Assembly: GCA_022826925.1 (NCBI GenBank)
Contig: JAJDTX010000106.1
Span: 1-58,090 of the forward strand
Origin: Bryobacterales bacterium
GTDB taxonomy: Bacteria > Acidobacteriota > Terriglobia > Bryobacterales > UBA6623
Direction of reading: 5' to 3'
Length of the DNA stretch: 58,090 bases
The position numbers and the translations under genes were made by a program. The notes under the pieces were generated by a model, which made no database searches, had not been told where the DNA came from, and worked only from the letters and a program-made list of their open reading frames with translations. Positions 8,989 to 16,523 of the stretch are shown here, piece after piece. Positions within the stretch are counted from its first letter, which is position 1. Every line of letters starts with the position of its first letter.

Positions 8989-10422
8989 ATGCAAACTGAC
9001 TTCACGAGCGTTATCAAAGGCTGCTTGCGCAGGGTCTTGCCTGCGTTTCTGTTGGTGTCGTGGGCCGGCGCCCAGCAGCGGCCCAATGTCCTGTTCATCT
9101 TGGTCGATGACATGGGGTGGACGGATCTGGAGGGGTACGGTTCCGACCTGCACCAAACGCCGCGCATCGATGCGCTGGCCGACCAAGCGATGCGCTTCAC
9201 CAGCGCGTACTCGGCGTCGCCCGTATGCAGTCCTACGCGGGCCTCCATCATGACCGGCAAGCATCCGGCCAAGTTGCACATGACGATATGGCGGGAAGCC
9301 GCCAAGCGGCCGCCCCTCAACCGGCCCTTGGTCCCACCGATCACGCGGGACAGCTTGCCTCACGACGAGGTCACCATTGCAGAGGTCCTGCACGATGCCG
9401 GATACATGACCGCGCACGTGGGCAAGTGGCATCTGGGAACAGCGGAGTACTACCCGCAGACGCAGGGCTTCGACTACAACGTCGGCGGCACCTTGTGGGG
9501 AGCCCCGCAGACGTTCTTCTTCCCGTACAGCGGATCGCAGACATTTTCTGGGCTGCGATACGTGCCCCACCTCGGCGGCGGACAGACGGGCGAATACCTG
9601 ACAGATCGGCTCACGTCCGAGGCCATTCGGATTCTGCAGAACGAGCGCGGCAAGCCGTTCTTCATGCACTTGGCCTTCCACACCGTGCACACGCCGATCG
9701 AGGGCAAGCCCGCAGTCGTAGACCGCTACCGGCAGCAAATTCGCGACGGCATGCTGCACCGCAACCCACAATACGCGGCGATGGTCCATGCCCTCGACGA
9801 GAACGTGGGCAGGGTGCTTGACACGCTGGACGATCTCGGTGTCGCCGACAACACCTTGGTCATCCTCACCTCGGACAACGGCGGATACATCAACAAGTTC
9901 GATGGGATGCAGGTCACCGACAACACCCCCCTGCGCTCGGGCAAGGGCTCGCTCTACGAGGGCGGGATCCGTGTGCCGGCCATCATTCGCTGGCCCGGCG
10001 TGACCCGGCCCGGGGCCGATAGCGACGTCCCGATCAGCAGCATCGACTACTACCGCACGATCCTGTCGGTGGCTGGCCTGCGTGGCGACCGCGAATACAA
10101 CCGGGCCGTGGACGGCATTGACCTAACGCCTGTCCTCAGGGATCCCGATCACGTCCCTGACCGGGCGGCGCTGTACTTTCACTATCCGCACTACTACGCC
10201 ACGACTTCTCCGGTAAGCGGGCTGCGGGTCGGGAACTGGAAGTTGTTGCGCTACTACGAAGACTCGCGCGCCGAACTCTACAACCTGGAGGACGACCTCG
10301 GCGAGCGGCGCAACCTCGTCGGCGAGAAGCCGGAGATCGCGGCGGCTCTCACGGAGCGGCTTGAGGCATGGTGGGCCCAGATGGGTGCCCAGCATCCGTC
10401 GCCAAGGCTGACGGGTCCGTAG
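8989..10422 (+). CDS. Secreted formylglycine sulfatase (arylsulfatase A-like)
   Basis: A protein of 477 residues with a Sec signal (LPAFLLVSWAGAQQ, cleavage near 28). Metal-binding Asp40-Asp41 lie in VLFILVDDMGW. The formylglycine motif is C80-S-P-T-R (VCSPTRASIMTGK). A V-G-K-W-H-L-G motif follows, and TSDNGGY supplies further metal ligands. It hydrolyses sulfate esters in the periplasm or outside the cell once Cys80 is converted to formylglycine. It is divergent from the CobN-like gene (91 bp apart) and ends 8 bp from the convergent cbiO-like gene, so it sits between those two same-strand genes. Confidence 0.92.
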   Translation: MQTDFTSVIKGCLRRVLPAFLLVSWAGAQQRPNVLFILVDDMGWTDLEGYGSDLHQTPRIDALADQAMRFTSAYSASPVCSPTRASIMTGKHPAKLHMTIWREAAKRPPLNRPLVPPITRDSLPHDEVTIAEVLHDAGYMTAHVGKWHLGTAEYYPQTQGFDYNVGGTLWGAPQTFFFPYSGSQTFSGLRYVPHLGGGQTGEYLTDRLTSEAIRILQNERGKPFFMHLAFHTVHTPIEGKPAVVDRYRQQIRDGMLHRNPQYAAMVHALDENVGRVLDTLDDLGVADNTLVILTSDNGGYINKFDGMQVTDNTPLRSGKGSLYEGGIRVPAIIRWPGVTRPGADSDVPISSIDYYRTILSVAGLRGDREYNRAVDGIDLTPVLRDPDHVPDRAALYFHYPHYYATTSPVSGLRVGNWKLLRYYEDSRAELYNLEDDLGERRNLVGEKPEIAAALTERLEAWWAQMGAQHPSPRLTGP

Positions 10423-10430
10423 CGGTGGCT

Positions 10431-11120
10431 TCAGCGCCAGTCGAAGCGTGCGGCGAGCTCTTCCACGCTCCCTTCGGCGGCGACGCTACCGCCCTCGAAG
10501 AATACTGCCCGATCGGCGAGGGCGGCCGCGAGGCCGATTTCGTGGGTGACCAGAATCTTGGATTGGGGCAGCGAGCGCAGCGTTTCCACGAGGCTTCTCT
10601 TGCCGGGCGGGTCCAGGAACGTCGCCGGCTCGTCAAGCAGTAGGATCTCGGGCTCGGTCGCGAGCACGCCAGCGAGCGCGGCGCGCCGGCGCTCTCCGGC
10701 GCTGAGGTGATGCGGGGGCCTCTTGCGCTGGCCGTTGAGGCCAACCTGCTGCAGGCAGCGATCGACGCGCTCGCGCACCGCCGCCTCGTCCAGTCCGAGG
10801 TTGAGCGGGCCGAAGGCCACGTCCTCCTCGATCGTCGGCATGAAGATCTGGTCGTCCGAGTCCTGGAACAGCATGCCGACCCGGCGGCGGATCTCGGCCA
10901 GATTGGAACCTTCCGCGGGCATGCCGCAGACGTGAACCGAGCCGGTGCCGTGCAGCAGGCCGACCAAGTGGTTCAGGAAGGTTGTCTTCCCCGATCCGTT
11001 GGCACCTAGGATGGCCACGGTCTCGGACCTGCGCAACACGAAGCTCACGTCACGCAGGGCCTCGGACCCGTCGGGATAGCGGAATGACAAGTCCCGCACT
11101 TCGATGAGCACGTCGCTCAC
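10431..11120 (-). CDS. CbiO-type ECF transporter ATPase (orphan)
   Basis: A protein of 229 residues with Walker A GANGSGKTTFLN, Q-loop FQDSDDQIFMPTIEEDVAFGP, signature LSAGERRRAALAGVLA, Walker B EILLLDEPATFLDP and the H-loop in VTHE. The DDQIF-x-P-T-x-x-x-D-V-A-F-G-P string is characteristic of CbiO/EcfA ATPases of cobalt, nickel and vitamin ECF transporters. GTG at 11120 is the probable start. No CbiM, CbiN or CbiQ partner is present: both neighbours are sulfatases. Either the partners are elsewhere or this is a leftover of a metal-uptake operon that once continued into the CobN-like gene. Confidence 0.87.
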   Translation of the reverse strand: MSDVLIEVRDLSFRYPDGSEALRDVSFVLRRSETVAILGANGSGKTTFLNHLVGLLHGTGSVHVCGMPAEGSNLAEIRRRVGMLFQDSDDQIFMPTIEEDVAFGPLNLGLDEAAVRERVDRCLQQVGLNGQRKRPPHHLSAGERRRAALAGVLATEPEILLLDEPATFLDPPGKRSLVETLRSLPQSKILVTHEIGLAAALADRAVFFEGGSVAAEGSVEELAARFDWR

Positions 11121-11141
11121 TTCTGCCCATTGTATTGAGAT

Positions 11142-11157
11142 AGCGCGTCGACGCGCT
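11142..11157. promoter_or_regulatory. Perfect 16-bp palindrome in divergent intergenic region
   Basis: AGCGCGTCGACGCGCT is self-complementary over all 16 bases. It is nested within a wider inverted repeat, ATTGAG at 11134-11139 and CTCAAT at 11168-11173. It sits between the divergent cbiO-like gene and the sulfatase at 11260. It may be a regulator site or a cruciform-prone element; no function can be assigned from sequence. Confidence 0.4.
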
Positions 11158-11259
11158 TTGGACGGGACTCAATCTTATGGTCTGTGAGTCGTTCTGCAAG
11201 CTCGCATTGCGTGGAAATGGACTCGCCGGCCACCGCCAAACACGGCGCAGTCAGGACAC

Positions 11260-12822
11260 ATGCGATTCGCTAAAATGCACAGCAATATGCGACTCCTCGC
11301 CACTATTGCCCTTGCGTCCGCCTCGCTGCTGCCTGCCGCCACGGACAAGCCAAACATCATCTTCATCTTCACGGACGATCACGCCTATCAGGCGATCAGC
11401 GCCTATGGGTCGATGATCAACCACACGCCGAACATCGACCGTATCGCCCGTGAGGGGATGCGCTTCGACCGGGCCTTGGTCACGAACTCGATCTGTGCGC
11501 CGAGCCGGGCAGTGATTCTGACGGGGAAGTACAGCCATCTCAATGGCGTCCTGGACAACCGCTTGCGATTCGATGGATCGCAGCAGACGTTCCCGAAGCT
11601 TCTGCAAGCGGCCGGCTACCAGACCGCGATCTTCGGCAAGTGGCACCTCAAGACGGCTCCGACCGGATTCGACGCCTGGGAGGTCCTGCCGGGGCAGGGC
11701 GCCTATTACAACCCTGACATGCGGGTCGGTCCAGACGATACGCGTCGGCGCCACGAGGGGTATACGACGGACATCATCACGGACCTCTCCTTGGAGTGGC
11801 TCAAGGAGCGGCGCGACCAAGACAAGCCCTTCATGCTGATGAGCCAGCACAAGGCGCCCCATCGCAATTGGATGCCCGGCCCGGAACACCTCTCGCTTTA
11901 TGACGGACAGCACATTTGGGAGCCGCCGACGCTATTCGATGACTTCTCGGGAAGGGCCTCGCCAGCAGCAGCGAACCGGATGGAGATCGGCCGGCACATG
12001 GCCTCCGCGCATGACCTGAAGATCAATCCTCCGCCCGATACTCCGGAGGACGACCGCGTGCTGCGGCAGTGGATGAACAGCTACGGACGGCTGACCCCGG
12101 CGCAGAAGGCGATGTGGGATGCGGTCTACGGTCCCAAGAACGAGGCGTTTCAGAAGGCAAACCTCCAAGGCAAGGACCTGATCCGCTGGAAGTACCAGCG
12201 CTATATCAAGGACTACCTACGCTGCATTGCCTCTGTGGACGACAACATCGGCAGGATACTGCGCTACCTCGACGAGACCGGTTTGGCCGAGAACACGGTA
12301 GTCATCTACAGCTCGGATCAGGGCTTCTATCTGGGCGAGCATGGCTGGTTCGACAAGCGCTGGATGTACCGGGAGTCGCTGCGAACCCCTCTGGTGGCGC
12401 GCTGGCCGGGCGTCGTCGAGCCCGGCTCGACCAGTCGCGAGCTGGTCTCGAACCTAGACTATGCCGAGACGTTCTTGGAGATCGCCGGTGTGGACGTGCC
12501 GCCGGACATGCAGGGTCGCAGCCTAGTGCCGCTCTTGCAGGGCAACGTCCCGAGGAATTGGCGCGACTCGTTCTATTACCACTACTACGAGAGTCAAGTC
12601 GCGCACGGCGTTCCAGCCCATGAGGGCGTCAGGACCGACCGATACAAGCTGATCCGCTTCTACGAGAGCGACGAGTGGGAGCTATTCGACTTGGAGCGGA
12701 ATCCTGAAGAGACGCAGAGCATCTACGGCCAGGCAGGAATGGAAAGCGTCACTGCTGAACTGAAGAAAGAACTCGGACGATTGCGGAAGACGTACGGGGT
12801 GACCGAGCCCGCCTTCGAATGA
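11260..12822 (+). CDS. Secreted sulfatase, N-acetylglucosamine-6-sulfatase-like
   Basis: A protein of 520 residues with a Sec signal ([20 protein letters not shown] region). FGly motif C79-A-P-S-R lies inside [19 protein letters not shown], followed by LNGV. The metal-site aspartates are in [16 protein letters not shown], and [20 protein letters not shown] is also present. This combination is what I associate with subfamily S1_11 (GlcNAc-6-O-sulfatases acting on mucin or host glycans). Family-level function is firm; substrate is inference. ATG at 11260 has AGGA 5 nt upstream, and internal ATGs at 11275 and 11287 also fit a signal peptide. Its stop overlaps the start of the HicB-like frame as ATGA. 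Confidence 0.9.
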   Translation: MRFAKMHSNMRLLATIALASASLLPAATDKPNIIFIFTDDHAYQAISAYGSMINHTPNIDRIAREGMRFDRALVTNSICAPSRAVILTGKYSHLNGVLDNRLRFDGSQQTFPKLLQAAGYQTAIFGKWHLKTAPTGFDAWEVLPGQGAYYNPDMRVGPDDTRRRHEGYTTDIITDLSLEWLKERRDQDKPFMLMSQHKAPHRNWMPGPEHLSLYDGQHIWEPPTLFDDFSGRASPAAANRMEIGRHMASAHDLKINPPPDTPEDDRVLRQWMNSYGRLTPAQKAMWDAVYGPKNEAFQKANLQGKDLIRWKYQRYIKDYLRCIASVDDNIGRILRYLDETGLAENTVVIYSSDQGFYLGEHGWFDKRWMYRESLRTPLVARWPGVVEPGSTSRELVSNLDYAETFLEIAGVDVPPDMQGRSLVPLLQGNVPRNWRDSFYYHYYESQVAHGVPAHEGVRTDRYKLIRFYESDEWELFDLERNPEETQSIYGQAGMESVTAELKKELGRLRKTYGVTEPAFE

Positions 12823-13157
12823 CCCGAAGCGAGGAACAATGGCGATCGGTCATTCTTGGCGGGACGTCTAACGGAAACCGACTCTCAGGCAGCGTGTACA
12901 AGAGCGATAAGTTCTGGGTAGCCAAGCTTCCTGCTCTTGAGGTGATGACTCAAGGCAGATCGAAGGACGAGGCGTACGCGATGGTCAAGGACATGCTCGA
13001 GACACTTGTCAATCTGCCCGGGTTTTCAGTCCGTGTGAATCCGGACGAGCAGGGTGGCTTTGAGGTCACGTCGGAGGGTTCGAGTCAACGGGAACCGTCT
13101 TGGAATCGCCCCGGAGCAAGTTCTGGAGCAACTGCCAGTGCCGAAGATTCCGCATGA
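12819..13157 (+). CDS. HicB-like antitoxin fragment lacking its HTH domain
   Basis: The core [20 protein letters not shown], then [20 protein letters not shown], is the HicB/DUF1902 pattern (strand, WWVAxxPxL, TQGxTxxEA). HicB proteins normally continue into a C-terminal DNA-binding domain, but here the frame ends in a disordered Ser/Gly/Ala-rich tail of about 30 residues. No HicA toxin with its HGSHH-type motif is seen on either side. The frame opens with an ATGA overlap with the sulfatase, though GTG at 12894 may be the ancestral start. It is a truncated or decaying antitoxin rather than a working pair. Confidence 0.5.
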   Translation: MTRSEEQWRSVILGGTSNGNRLSGSVYKSDKFWVAKLPALEVMTQGRSKDEAYAMVKDMLETLVNLPGFSVRVNPDEQGGFEVTSEGSSQREPSWNRPGASSGATASAEDSA

Positions 13158-13528
13158 GTCCGAAAACACCCTGCGGATCTAGCGGATAGACATCATTCAG
13201 CGGTGCCACCGCCACGGCCCCTCAATTGGGCCTTCCGAAATGGCAGGATGTTAGGAGACGTGGATCAGCTGAGAGCGGGCCTCCCGCCTCCGTGCGAATC
13301 CCGCAGAGTGCCAAATTGATAGTCAATCGAGAAGTAAATGGTCGATGTGACGAGGTTTCGAATCCGTGCCTAAGGCTGGCTCCCAGCGCCGTTTGGTCCA
13401 CGACATCCTGTTGCAGCAGACGAGGCCGAACACCGACAACATGGTGTTCCAAGGCTTGATCCCGAGTGGCGCGTGAACGGCAGTCGGTCCGAGCGCATGC
13501 GGGAATGGTGTTGCAATCGTCGAGGGGC
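13158..13528. other. Gene-free stretch before the BrnT-like locus
   Basis: No frame with family resemblance is seen on either strand. Small overlapping frames at 13222-13452 (minus) and 13226-13459 (plus) mirror each other, as GC-rich shadows do. The stretch may be the decayed remainder of a HicB/HicA locus, but no toxin residue could be recognised. Confidence 0.4.
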
Positions 13529-13557
13529 TTGACAAGGGTAGGCCATTGGCCTATATG
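13529..13557 (+). promoter_or_regulatory. Promoter with internal palindrome for the BrnT-like module
   Basis: TTGACA at 13529-13534, a 17-bp spacer and TATATG at 13552-13557 form a good sigma70-type promoter. Between the two hexamers lies AGGCCATTGGCCT (13540-13552), a perfect 6+1+6 palindrome placed where an autorepressor would block RNA polymerase. The predicted transcription start coincides with the toxin ATG at 13564, so a leaderless message is likely. The hexamers are seen; their activity is inferred. Confidence 0.6.
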
Positions 13558-13563
13558 ATCAGG

Positions 13564-13832
13564 ATGGAGTTCGAATGGGACGATGCCAAGAACAGCGCCT
13601 GCTTCACGCGTCGCGGCTTCGACTTTGCTTATGCCGTTCGCGCCTTCTTCGATCCGCGCCGGATCGTCGGCGGGACTATGGTGAGGATCGCTATCGGTTG
13701 ATCGGCATGATCGACGGGCGGGCGCATGTCGTCGTCTATACGGTGCGGGGTTCGGCCATCCGCATTATTTCGGCCCGCAAGGCCAACAGGAAGGAGGTAT
13801 CGGACTATGAGTACAACGCGCGTCAGGATTGA
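13564..13832 (+). pseudogene. brnT: BrnT-family toxin, frameshifted
   Basis: Frame 1 from 13564 reads MEFEWDDAKNSACFTRRGFD, FAYAVRAFFDPRRI, then leaves homology and stops at 13701. Homology resumes in another frame as DRRRDYGEDRYRLIG, MIDGRAHVVVYTVRGSAIRI, ISARKANRKEVSDYE up to 13832. Together these are the full BrnT pattern (EWDxxKNxxxxxxxGxxF, DP, D-Y-G-E-x-R, ISARxAxRxE). Compared with typical members, several residues between FFDP and DRRRDYGE are missing, consistent with a deletion of about 13 nt around 13648-13655 that shifted the frame. The toxin should be inactive while the antitoxin downstream remains intact. Confidence 0.75.
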
Positions 13833-14142
13833 TCCCGACGATCCGGTGACTTTCCCTGAGGGGCGGATCGACCCTGCGGTGGTGGACGCCACGACCGAGG
13901 CGGAGATCGCTTTGCAGCAGAAGGAAGACGACGCCGAGGCGATGCAGGACATGGCGCGGTATGCACGCCGGATCCGTCGGCGGCTGGGGCTCAGCCAGAT
14001 GGAGCTGGCGCGGCGCATCGACGTGCCGCACGAGACGATCCGCAACTGGGAACAGGGGAAGCGCTCCCCGACCGGCGCGGCGCGTGCCCTGTTGCGGGTG
14101 CTCGACAAGGCCCCGGAGACTGCGCTCCGCGTTCTGACCTGA
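13807..14142 (+). CDS. XRE-type antitoxin paired with BrnT-like toxin
   Basis: A protein of 111 residues: MSTTRVRIDPDDPVTFPEGR, then IDPAVVDATTEAEIALQQ, then an XRE HTH (ARRIRRRLGLSQMELARRID, VPHETIRNWEQGKRSPTGAA). This antitoxin type commonly follows BrnT-like toxins. AAGGAGG lies about 10 nt before the ATG at 13807, and the start sits inside the toxin reading frame, which ends at 13832. It probably binds the palindrome at 13540-13552. With the toxin broken it may persist as a repressor or as an anti-addiction factor. Confidence 0.8.
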   Translation: MSTTRVRIDPDDPVTFPEGRIDPAVVDATTEAEIALQQKEDDAEAMQDMARYARRIRRRLGLSQMELARRIDVPHETIRNWEQGKRSPTGAARALLRVLDKAPETALRVLT

Positions 14143-14232
14143 CTACGCGGGCCGTCAGATTACCTGATGGTGGCAGACTTGATACTTGTGCCGTTGTACC
14201 GAGGCACGGAATTCACCGGCAGGAGAGGGAAC

Positions 14233-14475
14233 ATGGCCAAGACGGTGACCTTGCGGTTGGAAAAGGGCGCATACGACGAGTTGCAGGAGGCCGCGGCGGC
14301 CCAGCAGAGACCGCTGGCGACCTTCATTGCGACCGCTGCTCTGGCAAAGATCAGGGAGGCGCAGTTCGCCGATGACGAGGAAATGGCCGAGATCTTGAGC
14401 AACGACGCGCTGCTCCGTAGACTGAAGGCCGGTTCGCAACAGGCTCACCAGCGGAGGGGCGACTTCGTTGCATGA
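14233..14475 (+). CDS. Ribbon-helix-helix type antitoxin
   Basis: A protein of 80 residues. MAKTVTLRLEKGAYDELQEA is a ribbon-helix-helix start (a TVTLRL strand then an amphipathic helix), and the rest (PLATFIATAALAKIREAQFA, DDEEMAEILSNDALL) completes the RHH and a toxin-binding tail. AGGAGAGGGA lies immediately upstream of the ATG at 14233, which outranks the earlier in-frame ATG at 14167. The stop (14473-14475) overlaps the downstream RelE gene, so the two are translationally coupled. Confidence 0.8.
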   Translation: MAKTVTLRLEKGAYDELQEAAAAQQRPLATFIATAALAKIREAQFADDEEMAEILSNDALLRRLKAGSQQAHQRRGDFVA

Positions 14476-14734
14476 CTACCGGATCCTCGAGACCGAGCAA
14501 TTCCGCAAAGACCTTCAGTCGAACGCCCGTGCTGGTCACGAGGAGATTGCCCGCAGGCTGCGGCGATCCGTCTACCCGCACCCGCACTTCGGGCCGCACA
14601 TTCGCAAGCTCGAGGGCTACGCGTCGGAGACGCGGAGATACCGTATCGGGTCTTGGCGATCCTTCTACGAGATTGATGATCAGGAACACGTCGTATCGAT
14701 GATCGCGGCGTCTCACCGCGGCTCGGCATACTGA
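14468..14734 (+). CDS. RelE/ParE-family toxin
   Basis: A protein of 88 residues: HDYRILETEQFRKDLQSNAR, then PHFGPHIRKLEGYASETRRY, then RIGSWRSFYEIDDQEHVVSM. The K-L-x-G-x-x-x-x-x-x-R-Y-R-I-G-x-x-R-x-x-Y core is the RelE/ParE toxin signature. The start is TTG at 14468, with GGAGGGG at 14453-14459 spaced 8 nt; no in-frame ATG is available. It overlaps the RHH antitoxin by 8 nt. It is probably a ribosome-dependent mRNA interferase. Confidence 0.83.
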   Translation: MHDYRILETEQFRKDLQSNARAGHEEIARRLRRSVYPHPHFGPHIRKLEGYASETRRYRIGSWRSFYEIDDQEHVVSMIAASHRGSAY

Positions 14735-14740
14735 TCAACG

Positions 14741-14784
14741 TGCGAAACCTCTATTCGTGGTTTCAATTCCCACCCGCGCCTCCA
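14741..14784 (+). other. 3' fragment of a tRNA-Cys gene (putative attachment-site remnant)
   Basis: The 44 bases run from an anticodon-loop-like tgcgaaacct through the variable region, a T-arm (gtggtttcaattcccac, one stem pair mismatched) and an acceptor 3' strand ccgcgcc, then T, then CCA. A U73 discriminator with a GGCGCG-type acceptor end is characteristic of bacterial tRNA-Cys. The 5' half (acceptor 5' strand, D-arm, TGC anticodon stem) is absent upstream. Such 3' fragments arise when islands integrate by site-specific recombination into tRNA genes, and here it lies amid TA loci. The identification is by eye. Confidence 0.65.
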
Positions 14785-14814
14785 TAGGACTCTAGGTTTC
14801 AGATTCGATACACA

Positions 14815-14820
14815 TATAAT
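14815..14820 (+). promoter_or_regulatory. -10 element of the RelB/ParE module
   Basis: A perfect TATAAT ends 7 nt before the GTG start at 14828, so the transcript would begin at or within 1-2 nt of the start codon. No Shine-Dalgarno is present. A convincing -35 hexamer is not seen at 16-18 bp, so the promoter may rely on an activator or an extended -10. Confidence 0.5.
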
Positions 14821-14827
14821 TCGTATT

Positions 14828-15046
14828 GTGAGCCGAGCCCTCGACACAGCAATAGAGAAGATGTCGGCGCTCCCGCCTGAGGAACAGGACCGAATTGCTC
14901 AGTGGCTTCTCGGCGAGCTTCAGGATGAGGAACGCTGGACTCAAGCGTTCTCAAGTTCCCAAGATGCCCTGAGCAGGCTCGCCGATGAGGCCCGCGTACA
15001 TATCAAAGCTGGCAGAGCGACGGAACTCGATCCCGACAAACTGTGA
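14828..15046 (+). CDS. RelB-like antitoxin (addiction module component)
   Basis: A protein of 72 residues: MSRALDTAIEKMSALPPEEQ, DRIAQWLLGELQDEERWTQAF, then ADEARVHIKAGRATELDPDKL. This is the classical small antitoxin layout, with an N-terminal dimer helix and the ERW...L..LA.EA...I.AG.....D.D.L tail that wraps the toxin. GTG at 14828 is the only reasonable start. Its TGA overlaps the GTG of the toxin gene as GTGA. Confidence 0.82.
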   Translation: MSRALDTAIEKMSALPPEEQDRIAQWLLGELQDEERWTQAFSSSQDALSRLADEARVHIKAGRATELDPDKL

Positions 15047-15312
15047 AATCGAGTGCAACGCCCCGTTTCTGGGCTGCCTACCACGAATTGCCAACGGATA
15101 TTCAGGGGCTCGCAAGAAAGGCGTACAGTCTCTTCGCAAGCAATCCCCAGCACCGAAGCCTGAGGTTCAAGAGGGTGCACGGCTACGAGCAGATCTACTC
15201 AGTTCGCGTAACCATCGGATACCGGGCGGTTGGTCTCCTCGAGGGTGATGACATCACATGGTTTTGGATCGGAGCGCACGCCGATTATGACCGACTCCTC
15301 GCAAGACTCTGA
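15043..15312 (+). CDS. ParE/RelE-like toxin
   Basis: A protein of 89 residues: MKSSATPRFWAAYHELPTDI, then SLRFKRVHGYEQIYSVRVTI, then GYRAVGLLEGDDITWFWIGA followed by HADYDRLL. The LRFKRV...IYSVRV..GYRA....D...WFWIG.HADYD pattern is the RelE-superfamily toxin that partners the preceding antitoxin type. GTG at 15043 overlaps the antitoxin stop. All conserved positions appear intact, so this is probably a functional pair. Confidence 0.85.
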   Translation: MKSSATPRFWAAYHELPTDIQGLARKAYSLFASNPQHRSLRFKRVHGYEQIYSVRVTIGYRAVGLLEGDDITWFWIGAHADYDRLLARL

Positions 15313-15489
15313 CGAAGCTCCAGGGCAGCCCAGCGGAGCGGTAATTGGTTGCAGGCCGGTCGGTGGGAGCTACCTGCCGACGGTTGGCCGCCGCAACTGA
15401 TCCGGTGCTGATACTCTCCCCAAGAGGGTCCGCTATCGTTCGTGGTGCTCTCGGTCAAATCCTAACGCCCGGTCTTCTCGGACTTCCCG

Positions 15490-16464
15490 TCATCGTGGGT
15501 GCGCTACCGTGACAGTCTCGCCGACTTCGATAGCCATCAAGTCATGGCCAGCAACGACCGGGCCGGAGTAGCGGGTCTTCAGGCGAGCTAGGACCTCGTC
15601 CTTGGTCTCCGGTGGGATGCCCGGACCTGAGGTCAGCACGTAGTGTGTTAGGACTCCCAGTCGTGGCTGCGCTTCGGACATTACCGTGCCAACCTCCTCG
15701 GGTGTGGTGTGGTGAGCCTCGACCCGCTTCATCGCCGGGTTGACGGCGAAGAGCGCTTCGGGGATTGCGACCACTTCGTGAACGAGCAGATCTACGCCCT
15801 TGGCCGCCTCGATCACGTTCTGGTCGAAGCGCGTATCCCCTGAGATCACGACAGATCGTCCGGCGTAATCGACGCGATAGCCGAATGCCGGCTTGATCAG
15901 ATCCCCGTGGTTGACTTCAAACGAGGTCACCTTTACGCCCTCGTGCTCATAGATAACTCCGCCCTCGCCGTACTCGTTCACATCGAACTTCGCAGCGGAA
16001 CGTGGCAAAGCCTCGTCCTTGACCCGGATGGCGATGTCGGTAGCGTAGGCCTGTTCCATGCCCGCTGTGATCTTCCCCAGTCCCTCCGGTCCCCAGATGC
16101 GCAGCGGCACTCGGCGGCGACCGTAGTTTGGCGGCAGCCATCCGATCAGCCACAGGTCCGCAAGGCCGACCAAGTGGTCCGAGTGGAAGTGCGTAATGAA
16201 AACCGCGGTCACCTCGCGCATCGGAATGCCGAGTTGGTTCAGGCGGATCGTGACGCCCCTGCCGGCATCAAACAGGAGCCGCTGCTCACCGGCCTCTACG
16301 AGCGTTGCCGGCCCGAACCGGTCAGGATGCGGATTCGGCGTGCCCGTGCCCAACAGCGTCACACGCATGGACTCGGCTTGGGATGCCGTCGGCGCGAGCA
16401 GAGCCATAGCGAGCACGCCCAGCAATGCAAGGATTTGCGTAATCCGAGAGTGTTTCGCAGCCAT
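15490..16464 (-). CDS. Exported metallo-beta-lactamase-fold hydrolase (RNase Z-like)
   Basis: A protein of 324 residues from the ATG at 16464, with a signal peptide (ITQILALLGVLAMALLAPTA, ending SQA). The MBL fold starts at VTLLGTGTPNPHPDRFGPAT. The metal-binding motif is H92-F-H94-S-D96-H97 (THFHSDHLVGL), followed by VISGDTRFD with the bridging Asp, an HEVV histidine, EAHHTTPEEVG, and a final H in AGHD. This resembles tRNase Z-type MBL proteins, but export argues against tRNA processing and for an ester, lactone or phosphodiester substrate. It lies 59 bp downstream of the esterase-cupin gene on the same strand, probably one operon. Confidence 0.87.
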   Translation of the reverse strand: MAAKHSRITQILALLGVLAMALLAPTASQAESMRVTLLGTGTPNPHPDRFGPATLVEAGEQRLLFDAGRGVTIRLNQLGIPMREVTAVFITHFHSDHLVGLADLWLIGWLPPNYGRRRVPLRIWGPEGLGKITAGMEQAYATDIAIRVKDEALPRSAAKFDVNEYGEGGVIYEHEGVKVTSFEVNHGDLIKPAFGYRVDYAGRSVVISGDTRFDQNVIEAAKGVDLLVHEVVAIPEALFAVNPAMKRVEAHHTTPEEVGTVMSEAQPRLGVLTHYVLTSGPGIPPETKDEVLARLKTRYSGPVVAGHDLMAIEVGETVTVAHPR

Positions 16465-16523
16465 GCCGCGCCCGTGTCGCTCGTCGTCCTGCCGATACTC
16501 CGTCATGCGACTACGCCAAGCAC

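Noticed and set aside
8079..8999. Plus-strand frame of about 306 codons opposite the CobN-like gene, and similar long frames at 4995-5942
   Set aside because: These are antisense shadows of a long GC-rich gene with no family resemblance or ribosome-binding site.
14713..14784. Complete tRNA-Cys or tmRNA gene at the CCTCCA-ending fragment
   Set aside because: The 5' acceptor strand and D-arm are missing upstream, so no full cloverleaf forms. The tmRNA reading (CGCCTCC-A end) does not fit the distance between T-arm and acceptor, whereas tRNA-Cys does.
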